Source: Oehlia diaphana (lineage: Eukaryota > Glomeromycota > Glomeromycetes > Glomerales > Glomeraceae). Taken from it: a stretch of 64,000 nucleotides of DNA. Location of the stretch: NCBI GenBank assembly GCA_003833135.1, contig QZLH01000386.1:1-64000 (forward strand), in the 5' to 3' direction. Shown piece after piece: positions 36,929 to 50,200 of the stretch. The notes below the pieces were generated by a model. That model was not told where the DNA came from and made no database searches. It saw only the letters and a program-made list of their open reading frames with translations. The position numbers were made by a program, and so were the translations under genes. The first letter of the stretch is position 1, and every line of letters begins with the position of its first letter.

Positions 36929-38603
36929 ATGCCTACATTTATTGGTTCAATAGATCAAGGAACGACTTCTACCCGTTTCTTGATATTCGATTCAAAAGGT
37001 GCTTTGATAGATTATCATCAAGTCGAATTTGCTCAATATTATCCTAATCCTGGGTTAGTTATTCAATACTTTAATTTAAAAATATTTTAAAGGGTTTATA
37101 CCTTTATTTTGATTATTTTTTTTTTGTTTTTTATTTATAAAAGTTGGATTGAACATGATCCTATTGATATTCTTGAATCAGTTTATGAATGTATTGAGAA
37201 AGGACTAAAAAAATTTATTGATAAAGGCTATTCCGTTACGGATATTAAGGCTATTGGAGTTACCAATCAAAGAGAGACTACTATCGTTTGGGATAAATTT
37301 ACTGGAAAACATCTCTGCAATGCTATTGTTTGGTGTGATGCTCGTACCCATCATTTGGTACATGATTTAAATAGTAAACATGGAACAAATGCATTAAAAG
37401 AACTTTGTGGACTTCCTATTTCCACTTATTTTTCTGCAGTAAAACTTAAGTGGCTTCTTGAAAATGTACCCACAGTTAAAGAAGCTCATGAAAAGGAGAC
37501 CATGATATTCGGAAACGTTGATACTTGGCTTATATATGTAAGTTTTCACACCTTATTTTTAAAATTTACGTACTTTTTATCTAATTAAATCTCATTGTGT
37601 TCTGATGAAATAGAATTTAACTGGCGGAATTGATGGTGGATTGCATATTACTGATGTAACAAATGCTTCTAGAACAATGTTAATGGATATCAAGAAATTA
37701 GAATGGAGTGATGAATTACTTAAATTTTTTGGAATTAAAAAATGTATTCTCCCAAAAATATGCTCTTCTTCGGAAGTATATGGTAATATCAAAATAACCA
37801 GTTTGGCGGGAATCCCAATTGCTGGTGATCTAGGCGATCAACATTCTGCCATGGTGGGACAAAAATGTTTCAACCGAGGTGAAGTGAAAAACACTTATGG
37901 TACAGGATGTTTTATGTTATTTAATACTGGTACAGACCCTGTGATTTCCAAATCTGGTCTACTTACAACTGTAGGCTATAAATTCGGTAATGAGGAACCA
38001 GTGTACGCTCTTGAAGGTTCAATTGCTGTCGCTGGATCAGCAATTAAATGGGTTCGTGATAACTTGGGTATTATAAATGAAACTAATGAAATTAATAATC
38101 TTGCCGCTTCCGTTAATGACACTGGTGGTGTCTACTTTGTAACTGCTTTTTCTGGCTTGTTTGCTCCTTATTGGCGTGATGATGCTCGTGGTTGTATCGT
38201 TGGAATCACTCAATATACAAATAAGTCTCATATTGCTCGTGCCACTTTAGAAGCGGCATGTTTCCAAACACGCGCAATTTTGGATGCTATGAATACCGAT
38301 TCAGGTCATCCTATAACCTCTCTTAAAGTAGATGGTGGTATGACAAATTCAGATATCTGCATGCAAATTCAATCTGATATTCTTGGAATTGATGTAGATC
38401 GTCCATCAATGAAAGAAACAACTGCTTTAGGTGCGGCTATTGCTGCTGGTTTCGCTGTTGGCGTATGGAAATCTTTTAGTGAATTAGATGAAGTTAATAG
38501 CAAAGACCGAACAATTTTTTCTCCTCAAGTGTCTAAAGAGGAAAGTGAACAAAAATATAAAACATGGCAAAAAGCTATTGAAAGAAGTTTAGATTGGGCT
38601 TAA
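36929..38603 (+). CDS. GUT1: Glycerol kinase
   Basis: Three exons: 36929-37053, 37144-37537, 37614-38603; 502 aa, the standard FGGY-kinase length. It phosphorylates glycerol with ATP to sn-glycerol 3-phosphate in the cytosol. Visible signatures: [17 protein letters not shown] (phosphate-binding loop), [13 protein letters not shown], the glycerol-contact AIVWCDART segment, [27 protein letters not shown], and the adenosine-site [12 protein letters not shown]. The C-terminal SFSELDEV stretch follows. All catalytic regions appear intact. In an obligate symbiont fed on plant lipids and sugars, this enzyme is relevant to triacylglycerol use; that link is inference. Confidence 0.97.
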
Positions 38604-38742
38604 AGATTATTATTTTTTTTTTTCTATTTAATAATAAAACTTCAGTATGGTCTCTTAATAAATGTAATTTAATAACATTGATTATCAATAAACTATTTTT
38701 ATATTTATCCAAAATGTGTTTATAATATCAATCATAAAGATC
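38604..38742. other. Short convergent spacer
   Basis: Only 139 bp separate the stop codons of glycerol kinase (+) and the deaminase-like gene (-). Both 3' ends must terminate here; AATAAA-type signals are present (AATAATAAAA near 38630). Confidence 0.6.
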
Positions 38743-40360
38743 TCAATCATTGACATTTGTAAACAAAGAATTTTTGCTTGAGCTATACCAGTCATTCCAT
38801 ATTTTGCGCAATTGTAGCTTTGTCTCATCGTTATCAAATATACAATCAATACTTTGAAATGAAAGTTCGAATAAACTTTTTGGATCAAGAGAAAATGTTG
38901 AAGCGGCAATTGCATATTCAGTGGAAAGATCCGAAAAGAAAACACCTGTACGCAGCAAATAATTGACGTCAATAAAAAACCTTTCTTTCTTTTTTTTTTA
39001 AGTCATGTAATTTATAGTAAATAACGTACCTTTATCATCCGTCTGATATTCAAAGATATATATATGTATAAATGAATAATTGTTAGAATAAGAAAAGGCG
39101 GTGACAAAATTAAGAAAATCAATAACAAATTTCTTACACAAATACAACATTTGGAACCCGTTATTAAAAAATCCCGAACATGATGCTCGCGATAATTCTT
39201 CACTGTATTACTTAGCACATTAGAAGTCATACACATCTCTACCGGAATATTCTTTGAAGAGATATAATCCTTTGATTCTGGATCAAGATGTGTAGCATGA
39301 CCAAGACGATCAGGGGAAAGTTCAAGCATTGACACATGTTCTGGTATATTCTCTTCAATCTTTTTCGCGTTAATTATTTGAAAGAGTTAATTTAAACCTT
39401 AATCAAGGGTTAAAAAAGATTATGCAAACTTAATATTATTCACCTCTCCAAAGTGTAGTGTAACTTTCAATCCGTGTTTTTTTGCTTCTATGAAAGCAGG
39501 TTTAACATTATCTATATGTCCCTTCTATTATCAACGAATAAAGATACTTAATTCATACTTAAGAGATTAAATTTATAATTCTTTTTTAAAAATAACTCAC
39601 GCTAGGATCACCACAAAGATCAACACCAACAACACCCCTGTTTTTATATTTAATAGCTAAATTCACAGTTTCCATAGCTTCTTCCAAGGTATTTCGACGA
39701 TCTATACTTAGTATCAGTTTAACAATAATTCCGTGTTCTGAGTATGAAAATTTTTGGATAACTGACAAAACGATACCTACATAGGATTCTTTTGTCATCA
39801 TCCCTTTTATGAAAAATATTATTAGAATACGTGTATCATGTAAATGGGGTACTATTTAAGAATATACCATTTTTATCACTTCTTGGAGTTGTCCTTAATT
39901 CTAAATATTGAACTCCGTCCTTTTTAAAGTCAAGAATTACAGATTCGGTAATATAACCTATTGACTCATCATCATCGGTCAGTTGATACACGACATTGAA
40001 TATAGAAAAAAACCTGTCATCGTAAAAAAATCTTTAGTTGATAAAATAATTATTGATATATTTTCACCACAAGTTTCGTACTCATTAATTACGTCTAATT
40101 TTCTTTTTGGTATTGTAAATTGTGCTAAATGAGGTTTCTTTTCTTTCTTTCGTTCTACTAATTGTTGAAGTGTCTCCGGACTTATAGAACCATTAATGTG
40201 TGCATGTAACTCCTATTCAATTCACGTATGTTAACTTAATATATTAAAAACATAAATGATAGTTTTGATAATTTACAATTTTTGGCATATCTCTACAATA
40301 TTTTTCTAAAATTTCAAGACTTCCATATTGAGTCAAAATAAATGGAGTAGGTTCTACCAT
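38743..40360 (-). CDS. Adenosine deaminase-like protein (ADAL/N6-methyl-AMP deaminase type)
   Basis: Eight exons on the minus strand: 40360-40277, 40212-40082, 40013-39868, 39803-39601, 39524-39444, 39359-39138, 39042-39030, 38945-38743; 360 aa. The zinc-binding HxH is ELHAHINGSI at the start of exon 2. Also present are YLELRTTPR, VGVDLCGDPS, LHFGE with the catalytic Glu, DRLGHATHL and the DD pair in TDDKGVF. This order and spacing fit the ADAL subgroup, which deaminates N6-methyl-AMP and related modified nucleotides, rather than classic adenosine deaminase. The DD residues are encoded by a 13-nt exon. The gene diverges from the Nudix gene with only 103 bp between start codons. Confidence 0.92.
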
Positions 40361-40463
40361 CTTTTGGCGTAAAAAAAAAAATTTTGAAAAAAAAAAATAT
40401 TTTTATACCGAGAAAAGATCATGTATTATGTAAGCTAATCTAACATTTTATTTTGGGTTGATC
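40361..40463. promoter_or_regulatory. Compact 103-bp divergent promoter
   Basis: Only 103 bp separates the ADAL-like and Nudix start codons. It contains two A-runs around 'attttg' and a short T-rich stretch, and must hold both core promoters and 5' leaders. Confidence 0.6.
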
Positions 40464-41748
40464 ATGAATAAGATTTTGATAAAAATGTCAGAACCTTCAA
40501 AGTCTTCGTCTTATTCATTTTTTGATATAGTTGAAAAATGTGATAATTACCCATACTCCGATAGTACTAAATCTAGTTCTAAACCAAATGACATTCCACT
40601 TCTTCTAGATAATGATATCAAAGTAGGCCTCCTCCTTCCTCCAACTGTTGAAGCGTTAAAAGAATATAATCGTTTCAAAGTGCCAAACCCTTTTATTATA
40701 GAAGATAAATACGTCAAATTTGCAGCACATTTAAACACGTTCGAATCAAGAACAGAAATTGTTAAACAACTATTTAATACGTGGAGAGAAGATAAGATTT
40801 TTCCGGCTCTTTCAGGCATTTCATAATTTCACTAATTAATTCTTATTTTTAAATAAATAAATTAATTAATTAATTTAATTTAATTTAGGCTGGCGGGATG
40901 AATTATATCCTATATATGGTGATCCGAAAAGTCCAAAAAATATAGCATTTGTCATGGAGCGTTGTGCGGCTCCATTATTTGGTGTGTTGACCTTCGGAGT
41001 TCATTTGAATGGGTATACTAGGACTGAACAAGGTCAACTAAAAATGTGGATCGCAAAACGTGCAAAGACAAAACCCACTTGGCCTGGATGGCTGGATAAC
41101 GCCGTAGCAGGTGGAATTCCATATACACTAAGTGTAAGAGAAACTGTTATCAAAGAAGCAATGGAAGAGGCAAGCTTATCTATGGAAATTGCAGAAAAAG
41201 CGGTTCCTGTGGGTGCAATTTCCTATTTTGTAGTATCACAAAGAGGATTACAACCTGAAATTCAGTAAGTTTTAATGGTTAATTAATTTTAATAAATAAG
41301 AATAATTATAATTTCTTTTTTCGTGAATACGTATATATTTTTTATTAAACAGATATGTTTATGACCTTGAGATTCCTCTTGATGTAGAACCAAAGCCACT
41401 TGATGGCGAAGTGGAATGCTTTTATTTATGGGACATGGATGAGGTTCGCATTTTTTTAATGAAGAATTTTTTCTCGTAATATTTATTACAAATAGCATCA
41501 TTTGGTTGGATTTTTAGCTCGTTAAGCATATTAAAGCGGACGAATTTAAACCTAATTGTGCACTAGGTATTCTATTTATGTTTTTTATTTTATTAACTCT
41601 TATATATATTAAGAATTCTTTTTAAATAATAGTTGTGATCGATTTTCTGATTCGGCATTCAATTATTGATCCGAACAATGAACCTGATTATCTGGATATT
41701 CTAAACAGAATTCACAGACGCCTCGATTTCCCAACGATGAATATTTAG
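40464..41748 (+). CDS. Nudix hydrolase with DUF4743 N-terminus (thiamine-diphosphate-type)
   Basis: Five exons: 40464-40815, 40889-41264, 41353-41443, 41518-41566, 41633-41748; 327 aa. The N-terminal domain ends in WRDELYPIY and AFVMERCAAPLFGV, typical of the DUF4743 module found before Nudix domains in the Tnr3 and YJR142W proteins. The Nudix box reads GGIPYTLSVRETVIKEAMEE, close to Gx5Ex7REUxEE with the metal-binding E residues in place. Related yeast enzymes hydrolyse damaged forms of thiamine diphosphate; the same role is inferred. Intron 1 has a GC donor (CAG|GCATTT) and an AG acceptor. An internal ATG at 40485 could be an alternative start. Confidence 0.88.
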
Positions 41749-43260
41749 ATCAACTTATTAGTATATAATTCATGTGCCTAATTTAATTCTAAATGTATCT
41801 GAAATTGACGAATCAGATATTCAGCCAATTAGACGATAAAAGTAATCAAAGTAACAGAACATATAATCATTGATTGATAGTAAAAAATATGGCCAGAATT
41901 ATAATTAATTTTGGCGAAATTATATTTATGTCATGTGATTTACTCTAAATTAATTGCTTTTTGGTTTGTGGTTTTAGGTTTTATTTATTCCTAATCATTA
42001 AAGTTTAGGTTTTTAGTTAAATATATAATTTCTATCAACTAGCAGATTAATAAATATAATCTATTATTATTATTTTTAATTTAAACTATAAAAGCCTACA
42101 ATAAATTACCAGATTTTTTTAAAAATGCTTAGTAATTTTATATTGCATAAAGGTTTATAAATTTCTAACAAAATCACCCAAATTTTTTTTATTTAAAAGA
42201 TAATCAATTGTAATTGTTAAAATGCAATTAAAAAGTATTCTTTTTTTTAGTATATTTGTTTTTCCTATAAATTAGATTGTATTTATCTTTTTATTTTGAT
42301 AAATAGTAAATTAAATTACTAGTTTTATTGAATTAATAAAATTTTACTATGATATATTTATTTAAAAAAAAAATAAATTTTATTACTATATTTCAAATCT
42401 ATTTAGAATCAAAAAAAAATCAAATAGAATACAAAATCTACTTACATTGCTATTTTTATATTAAACTATATCTTATATTTTTATATACAAAATTATTGAG
42501 ATTTTTTTAAAATGCTTAGTAATTTACATATCAGATATTTATCAGGTATTTTATAAAAATTTATATATAATTATAGATAAAACTGATAAAACTAAACTTT
42601 TTTAAAAAAAGTATAATAATTAATTTTTATATATATATTTTTTAAACTATAAAATAGATATTTTAATGTTAATTTAATTATATTTTAAGTTTTAGTGGTA
42701 GAATCAATGGAAATAAATTTGAACTTGTTAAATAATTTTATTTATTATTAGTTTTAGCTGTAATTTTTGTTGCTAACATTCCTAGTAAAGATTTACTTAT
42801 ATATTTATTTACTTGAAATTCCATATAGTAGAGATAAATATAATTACTTTTTCGGGTAATTTGCTGATTTTTTATAAGAGGACATCCAAACTATACATAT
42901 CGGATTTTATTAGAATAATATTTATAATATTTTACTAACAAATGTACATATACAGTATATAATTCAGTAATTATTTCTAATAGTCTAAAACCAAAAATTT
43001 TCATTTTGCATTGATAAACTAATATATCGTTTAAGCCAATATATTTTTTATTATAATAAGAGCTAATTTATTTTTTGTGATGCAATTTAGTTACATATTT
43101 TCTCATTTATATAATAAATAAAGTATAATGCTAAGAATATTTTTAAGAGTAATAAAGATATACGAAGTATAATAAATTATTTAAGCTATACAAATTTAAT
43201 TTTTAAGTTCTCATCTATAATATAATATATAAAATTTTTTTCAAACTTCAGTAAAAACTG
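41749..43260. other. Very AT-rich desert
   Basis: No gene. A 'ggccagaatt' repeat end lies at 41891-41900. A 'aaaatgcttagtaattt' motif occurs twice (about 42122 and 42510). Confidence 0.6.
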
Positions 43261-44290
43261 ATCTGAAATATGGTCATAAGATTCGTAAATTTCATCTTCA
43301 CTATCAGGTTCTACCATTAAATTAGCATGGTTTTTTTAACAGAATTATTAATGAAGTTAGCATTTATGTTTGGAACTGGAAGTTTCCAGCAATCATATAC
43401 TTTCTTATGAAATGATACGAATTCAATATACAACTTGCATAAATAACAACACTTCTTGGAAACTGCTATAAATACTCTATTTTTAATTCTTTGGTTTATT
43501 ATTTCGGTCAGAATGTTCATCTCTGCATGTAAACATACACGTTTATTGATGTTCCCAAGTTCGAGTCGTGTATCTAAGTTATCACCACCACCATATACAG
43601 TACGATGTATAATCTCTTCGCTATGACACTATCCCTTAAACATCTTTTCTTGAAGCCTTCATACATATTTAACCGTTGGATATTATTTTTCCATAAAAAT
43701 ATTTATTGATCGGTCAAAATAGGATCAATCTTATGCAATACCACATTAAAAAAATAGATTTTATACTTTACATTATATGCACATTTTACGATGTTTATAA
43801 ATGACCTAAAATAAGATCCCACTTTTATTAGATGTCCTAAAAAAAATTTCGAAAGATTGTGATTTTATGATAATATTTGTCACAAGATAATGATATTTTG
43901 TACAAATCCCTTCCACCTATAGTATCTATTTTATCAACATCAATTGAAGCAAATTTTGTGAAAGAACTAATAAAATCACTGTTTTGATTAGCGGAGCCTG
44001 TGCATCTTTACCTTTAAATATCTCTTTATATTGTAACCGTTTTTGAGATATATTTTTAAGTATTTCTCAATTCTGCCGACGTATTCAATATCTTTTGGAA
44101 ACCAATTACAGTTCCTAGCAATGTAAATTACACAACGTTTGGAAAAAACTGACATCCTTACCGCCACCACCTCATCATATCTCGCCAATATCGTTGCCAG
44201 GTTACAAGAGAAATTGTCATTAACATTCAGAACAACGCTTTCTTTTTTCATTTCGTCAACGATAATTTTGATGCCTGCAGCAACACTCTA
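43261..44290 (-). pseudogene. OTT_1508-type deaminase-family gene, decayed
   Basis: Minus strand. The N-terminal half is readable in 44251-43988 (NDNFSCNLATILARYDEVVA and FPKDIEYVGRIEKYLK), a pattern I recognise from a large Rhizophagus family. The 3' half reads through 43635-43317 with HAEMNIL (catalytic His and Glu) and SKKCCYLCKLY (CxxC), the zinc signature of the deaminase superfamily, then VYDCWKLP. Between them (43640-43988) the frame is broken by several stops and shifts, and the C-terminal tail continues in another frame after 43317. The family resembles nucleic-acid or toxin-like deaminases; what it acts on in these fungi is unknown. This copy is not intact. Confidence 0.6.
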
Positions 44291-46134
44291 TTATAAACTC
44301 TTTCTCTTTCACTTTGTTGTCTTCTGTTATGCTTTAACCTTCATGTAAAAAAGTTATTCAAAATATGAGTAACTCAGAGACAAGATGTTTTTCCATTTTC
44401 ACATGACTACCCTTTACCTGAAAGAATTGGACTATGATGATTTATCCAGTGATCATTTGTCATTATTCATAATCATATGTCATATAGTCGTCATTTCAGT
44501 CATTTGACTTTGACTAAATGCTTCACGAGAAATACCATTTCGCCGTAAAATATTATACTGCTAGAGTCCTTCACATTATCGAAGATGCGTTATGAAAAAG
44601 AGATATAAACATAATTCGAAAAAAATTTAATCTCTGATAAACATTCTTAACACAAAGGTAGAATAGAATAGCGTGAATATGATAAGATGCGGGCGGGTAT
44701 TTTATTTTGAGTATTCAGGAGATCATTATTTCGTATGTATTTTTCCTTACTAATTTGTAATATTTATACATTTTGTGAAGCTCTCACGGAGTTAGTTCCA
44801 AAAGAACAAGTAATTCGTGTTATCCGTTTCTTTCTTATAAAGAAGTCATTGTTGTGAAACAAATCAAGATATGAAATTTGTCAGACGATGAAACTAGCAA
44901 AAATATTGGGACAATCATTGGAGGTGAAAGCGTTTATGAATCAGTTGTCAAGCTTGATCTGACGGCAGAGCCCAGTTTTTGTTGGAAATGTTGAATGATT
45001 TTGGATAGAACGTAGTCCTACTAAAGAGATCGTTTGCATCGAAGAAATATACTATGTACCTATTATTTATTCTTTTCCAGAGAAAAACCAGAATTGACGC
45101 AATAATAATTACTGTATATAAGGAAAATGCTCATGGGCTAACGAACATTTACTGTACTCATTATTATCTTATTCGTATATTCTCTTCGAAGGTGCATTAT
45201 ATCTTAATTATGTCTACTAATAGTGATGATGTTATGTGCGAATAATAAAGTTATCTGTCTGCAAAATGTTTTATTGCCCTGATAGAATCTTTCTTTATGT
45301 ATAAATATTCTTTAAGAGGACTTTAATATGTATTAATAAAAAAAAGCAAAGGTTTCGTTATTTGTAAAAAAGTTCTTTTATCTGCTTTTTGTTCAGTCTT
45401 ATTTTAATTGGCTAATTCTACATTTATTAAGAGTTAAATAGAAAATTCATTTTTTTGTGGAACTTTAAATTCTAATTTTGTAATACAATTTAATGCATTG
45501 TAAATAAGAAAATAGAAATTATTTACTAAAGAAACTAACTATATTATTAGAAGATGACGCCACAGACCAAATTCAGTAGTATTACCATTAAAAAAATTTT
45601 AATAAAGCCGTTACTGTTGTCAACAAAAAATATTTTTTTGATTAAATTCCGGTTAAAAATGTCAAGATTTTCAATGCACCCTAAAAACATAGGAGATACC
45701 CGATTTAATAATGCTAAATCGGAAGTTCGATTAGGCCAAATTTATATATTATTTGATGGTCCATATAGATAACAAAATTTGCTATCTTGTAAGAAAGAAT
45801 ATGCAAATTTGGAGCGATTTAGAGTAATTATTTTGCATTCCTATTATAAACTTATGCAATGTTTTTGTTCTCAATGAAACCATTTAATTTAATATATAAT
45901 ATACTTGTTATCTTTCTATCTTAAAAAATCGCATCATCCAGTTAAATGAAATTGGATGAAATTTAAATATTTAAGAATCATTCTCTCATAATTATTATGA
46001 CGCAAAATTGTACTGCGTCATTCAACCACGTAACAATCAATGATTTGATATTGATCCGATATCATTAAATTTAAAATGGCAGTTTTTCCTTATTGTAACG
46101 TGAAAAATTTTTTTTTTTTAACTTTCTCTTAAAT
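44291..46134. other. Gene-free region
   Basis: No supported gene. A short coding-like relic (about 44884-44975, plus strand) reads LSDDETSKNIGTIIGGESVY before stops. The open frames at 45054-45245 and 45554-45772 lack splice context or family features. A T-run precedes the gene at 46135. Confidence 0.5.
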
Positions 46135-46599
46135 ATGCCGACTGACATTCCGATTTCAACTTCTCCTAATACTATTCTGTTTTCAGACTCGAATTTCAAT
46201 AGAGAGTTACATAAAACATATAAAAGGTTGAATTGGAATCAGAAGATGACTTATGAAAACTTTCCTGACGATTTGACGAAAGTCTCTTATTTGAAAGGAA
46301 TATTGGAAGAGCGTAAAAAATGGGTATATTTATTATGCTTAAAAGATATATCTTTTTCTTTTAAAATATTTAATCTATATTGATTTCGTTTATATATATT
46401 TTTATTATAGAAACCTTTAGTGAATTCATATAGTCATTTAGCAAGTATCGCTATTACTATTAATCTTATCAATTTAACATATGACCCGGATAAAGATATT
46501 ATTGAAACGATTCTTTTGGCTTCATTTTGCTTTGTTATTGGTATTCGAATTTTTAGACTTGTAAAAATGTTGTCTGTTTTGGCAGAGGGTAGAGAATAG
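46135..46599 (+). CDS. Small hypothetical membrane protein
   Basis: Two exons of equal coding size, 46135-46323 and 46411-46599, joined in phase 0; 125 aa. Exon 1 encodes a soluble polar segment with NWNQKMTYENFPDDLTK. Exon 2 encodes two probable membrane helices (HLASIAITINLINLTY and IIETILLASFCFVIGIRIF) and ends LVKMLSVLAEGRE. No known domain is recognised. Support is a clean GTATAT/TATAG intron, an open frame and a T-rich promoter tract. Function unknown. Confidence 0.6.
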
Positions 46600-47282
46600 A
46601 GAGATTTGAATACAAATTTCTGGGATTCCTTTTATCATTCATAAACATATGATCTTTAATTAATATTTCATAATAAATACGTTGATAATTCCACAATAAC
46701 AATATGAGAAATTGTATAAGGCAAATGACTCGCTTTTATATTTATATTATAATTACTTTTAGAAATTGGTAAACCAAATAAAAGATGATCCGGATATATT
46801 ATTCCTCTTATAATATACGTCAGGCAAAGAAACATTTTACGATAATCTAAAGTCGATAATATGAAATATTAAATATAGTTTTTAATTGTAAATTAAAATT
46901 ATTTTCCATTTTTGGGTTAAATCATTCTCACGTGATTACGTGATTTTTACATACATGATCGTCATCATAATTCACCCTAAATTGCTCATGAATCTCGGCA
47001 AAATGGCATAACTATAGTTACACAATAAACAGCGCATAAATCAGCACCCCGAAATTTTCTTTATTGTGAAATTTTGTTCCCTCTGACCCTTTGAAAATAA
47101 TTAAAGTTTTACACTTAGTTTACCTCTTCTAAGAATTATTTTATATCTTTATTTTATAGGTATGAAGTTTGTTTTGGTTTATTTAATATTGTTTTCACTC
47201 TTTTTTTTTTTGTTCTTTAAAAAAAAAAAAATAAATATGTTATTGTGGTTGAAAAAAATTCTCATTTTTAAGATAACAAAGA
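46600..47282. other. 5' flank of the HMG-box gene
   Basis: Intergenic. Contains TCTCACGTGATTACGTGATTTT (46926-46947), a paired CACGTGA/TACGTGA arrangement, and a T-run joined to an A-run at about 47199-47232, 50 bp before the start codon. Confidence 0.6.
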
Positions 47283-50200
47283 ATGTCCTTGGATGAATAT
47301 GACGGATCCGATATGGAGTTAGATTCTGACTCTTCTTCCGAAAGATATTACAATTATAAAGAAACGGCTACCCACAATCTGTGTTCAAAATCATCAAATT
47401 TTTCAATAATGAATGAGAATAAAGATAAATTATTAGATAACGATAGAAAATTTTTTTCAACATCACTCTCACCTCAAAGTGAAAACGGTTCCTTGCAATC
47501 TTCTAACAATAGAAGTGATCATATTAATGAATTCGGTACTAAACCATTTGTAAATTCGACGGTACCATCAAAATTATCTTGTGCACAGCCTCAACCTCCT
47601 TCTCCTCCATTAAATTTCCAAGGGTCTAAATTACCTTCTTGCCCACTTCCGGAAAACATTATGAATAACCTTTTCAAAACATTTTCCTCGCCTCCTTTAT
47701 CTAATAATTCTTCTCAAGTTACTTTATCGACTTCATCTAAACAAACGAATGGGTTTTTTTTGAAATCTTCAATGAATAAATCACCTACAAATAATAATGT
47801 TAATAATGAACCGACAAAATTAGAAAAACATGATAAAATTAAATTTGAATTAAAGAGTACTGGATATAAAAATAGGTTATTATCTCAAGCAGATAAACAG
47901 TCTTTTAATACGTCAGCAAAAAACATTTTTAAACTAAGTAACAATGTCGACATGATGAATGCAAATGATACGAATTTAGTTAAAGAGTCTACTTTCATGA
48001 ATAAATCCTCATCATTGCCGGCCAAAGCATCGAATTTATTTTATATTAAGTCCGAAAAAGGTGAATTTCAGCAAGTATTCTCATCGTGTTTTAAAATTTA
48101 TTCTATTATTCTAATTATAAATAATTTTATTTAAAGATAATAAACGAGTAATAGATGATAAGTTTAAAGAAGGTGTTAAAAATTATGTAGCTGAAGAAAA
48201 ACAGTCACATAAGCAAGTTATTATTGAAAATCCCTTAGGAAAATCTGATGTAAATACTATAGTAGTAAAAAAAGATCTGAATAAACGGCCAATTAATAGT
48301 TCTAAAATAATTAAGAAATATTCTGCAATTGTAAAAAGAAATCTTGTCCAACAAAATCAATTATTTAACAATAATTCTACAAATGAAAACTCGGGAAAAA
48401 TTAGTGAAAAACAACAAGAACAAGTTAATGACAAGATTGATGATAACAATTTAACACTATTAGTTAAAGATTCTGTAGTCTTAAAAAAAGGTCAAGATTC
48501 AGAGAAGAATCAGTTTGATAATAATGATCCCAAAATACAAGAAATTGTGCAGAAAGAACAAGCTGAAAATCCTAAAGATATATTTCAAAACACGGAGGTA
48601 CAACTTAAGAATGTTGATGTTGTTGAAAAACCTGTGGATTTAATACAAAATTTAACTAGAGATGATGCTGTTAACAAGATTAATAATAACGAGGTTCAAG
48701 TTATGGATATTGATAATGACGATAATAAAAGTACTGAATATCCTAGTTTGTCAACAATTAATACGGAGGAGGATAAAAATGATATTATGGAATTAGATCA
48801 AGTAAACATGTCTGAACAAGATCACAAAAATAAAGATGAAAATATAACTTCCAAAATGGATATAATAGAAAAAAGTGAAGCATCTGAAAAAATTGAAAAT
48901 GAAGAAGAGAAAAATGATGAATTTGAGACTCAAGTTTCACCTAAAATTAAAGACAAAGGAAAAAAGGTAGCCATATCCGCTGATAAAGTTACAAAAACTA
49001 CAAACCAAGCAGATGCGTCTTCAAGTAAACCTATTGAAACTGAAATGACTAGTCAAGTACCTGAGACTAGTCACACAGATCTTCTTACAAATTTGATGAC
49101 TCAATTTACAAATCAGATAAATGAGACTTCTCGTCAAACAAATCAATATAATGTTGCAGAAACTCAGTCTAACGAAATTCAAAGACCATTTAATCATATA
49201 ATTCGACCAACTGATCAGTCAACTAGTCATGTCACACCATCACCTCAACCTGTTAAAAAGATGGATAAAGTGGAAAAGGTAGAAGAAATAATTAATTTTA
49301 GCGATTTATCAAAAGAAATAGTAGAAAAGTACCATAAAGTAAGTGATATTTTAGATAATATTGACATTCAGTATAAGCATTAATTCAACTGATAATAATA
49401 ATATATGTATATATATATTTATATATAATGTTTTTTTTTTAAAACAAAAGCTTGACAATTTACTCTTAGAATTTGATGAAATAACAAAAAAAGCGGTTAA
49501 TGCATATGATGAATTACAAAGACTATTACCAGAAGGAACAGTGATTAAGATAGATCCTCCTACTACTTACAAGTGGGATATGATAGCTAATATGCTAGGT
49601 ATCGCTGATATGAACAGACAAGGTATGAGATAAAATAGATTTTACTAGAAAATGAAACATATTGAATGAATTAATTGATTGATTGAATTTTTTATATTAG
49701 ATGATAATGAAAACAAGGGCAAAAACAATTCGGACGAGGAAAAAGCAGATTTGGAAAATGGAGAAAATGTACGAGAAGTGGAGACATCATCTGAAATAGA
49801 ATTCGACGAGGAAGACATGGATGTACCCTCTGACGATCCAGACGATAAGAATTTTAAGTGCAGGTCAACGATCTTGAAACAACCAAATCCAAAAAGGTGG
49901 CATAATACAAGAAGTAATAGGCCACCTAGTGCTAATCTTCGTCAACGAACGAAAGTTGATCCTGATTCTTCTAATATTTCAACTACACCCACTACATCAA
50001 ACAGCCCTTCAAAGAAGAAACAATCTCAAACCTCCTCTAAAAGGACATTAAGAACAAGAAAAGGGGAAGATGAAGGGGACGATATTACCACTACATCTAA
50101 CCCCCAGAAACACTTGGATCTTGATAAATATTATGAAGATGGAAGACCACGAAGGCCAGCAAATGGGTTTAGTTTCTTTTGTGGAGATATGTGTGCAAAA

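Noticed and set aside
43550..43580. 'gttcccaagttcgagtcgtg' as a tRNA T-arm
   Set aside because: No matching acceptor stem, D-arm or anticodon arm at the right spacing; the sequence is part of the deaminase relic frame.
45054..45772. Small plus-strand frames at 45054-45245 and 45554-45772
   Set aside because: Short, without recognisable domain or splice context; indistinguishable from random frames.
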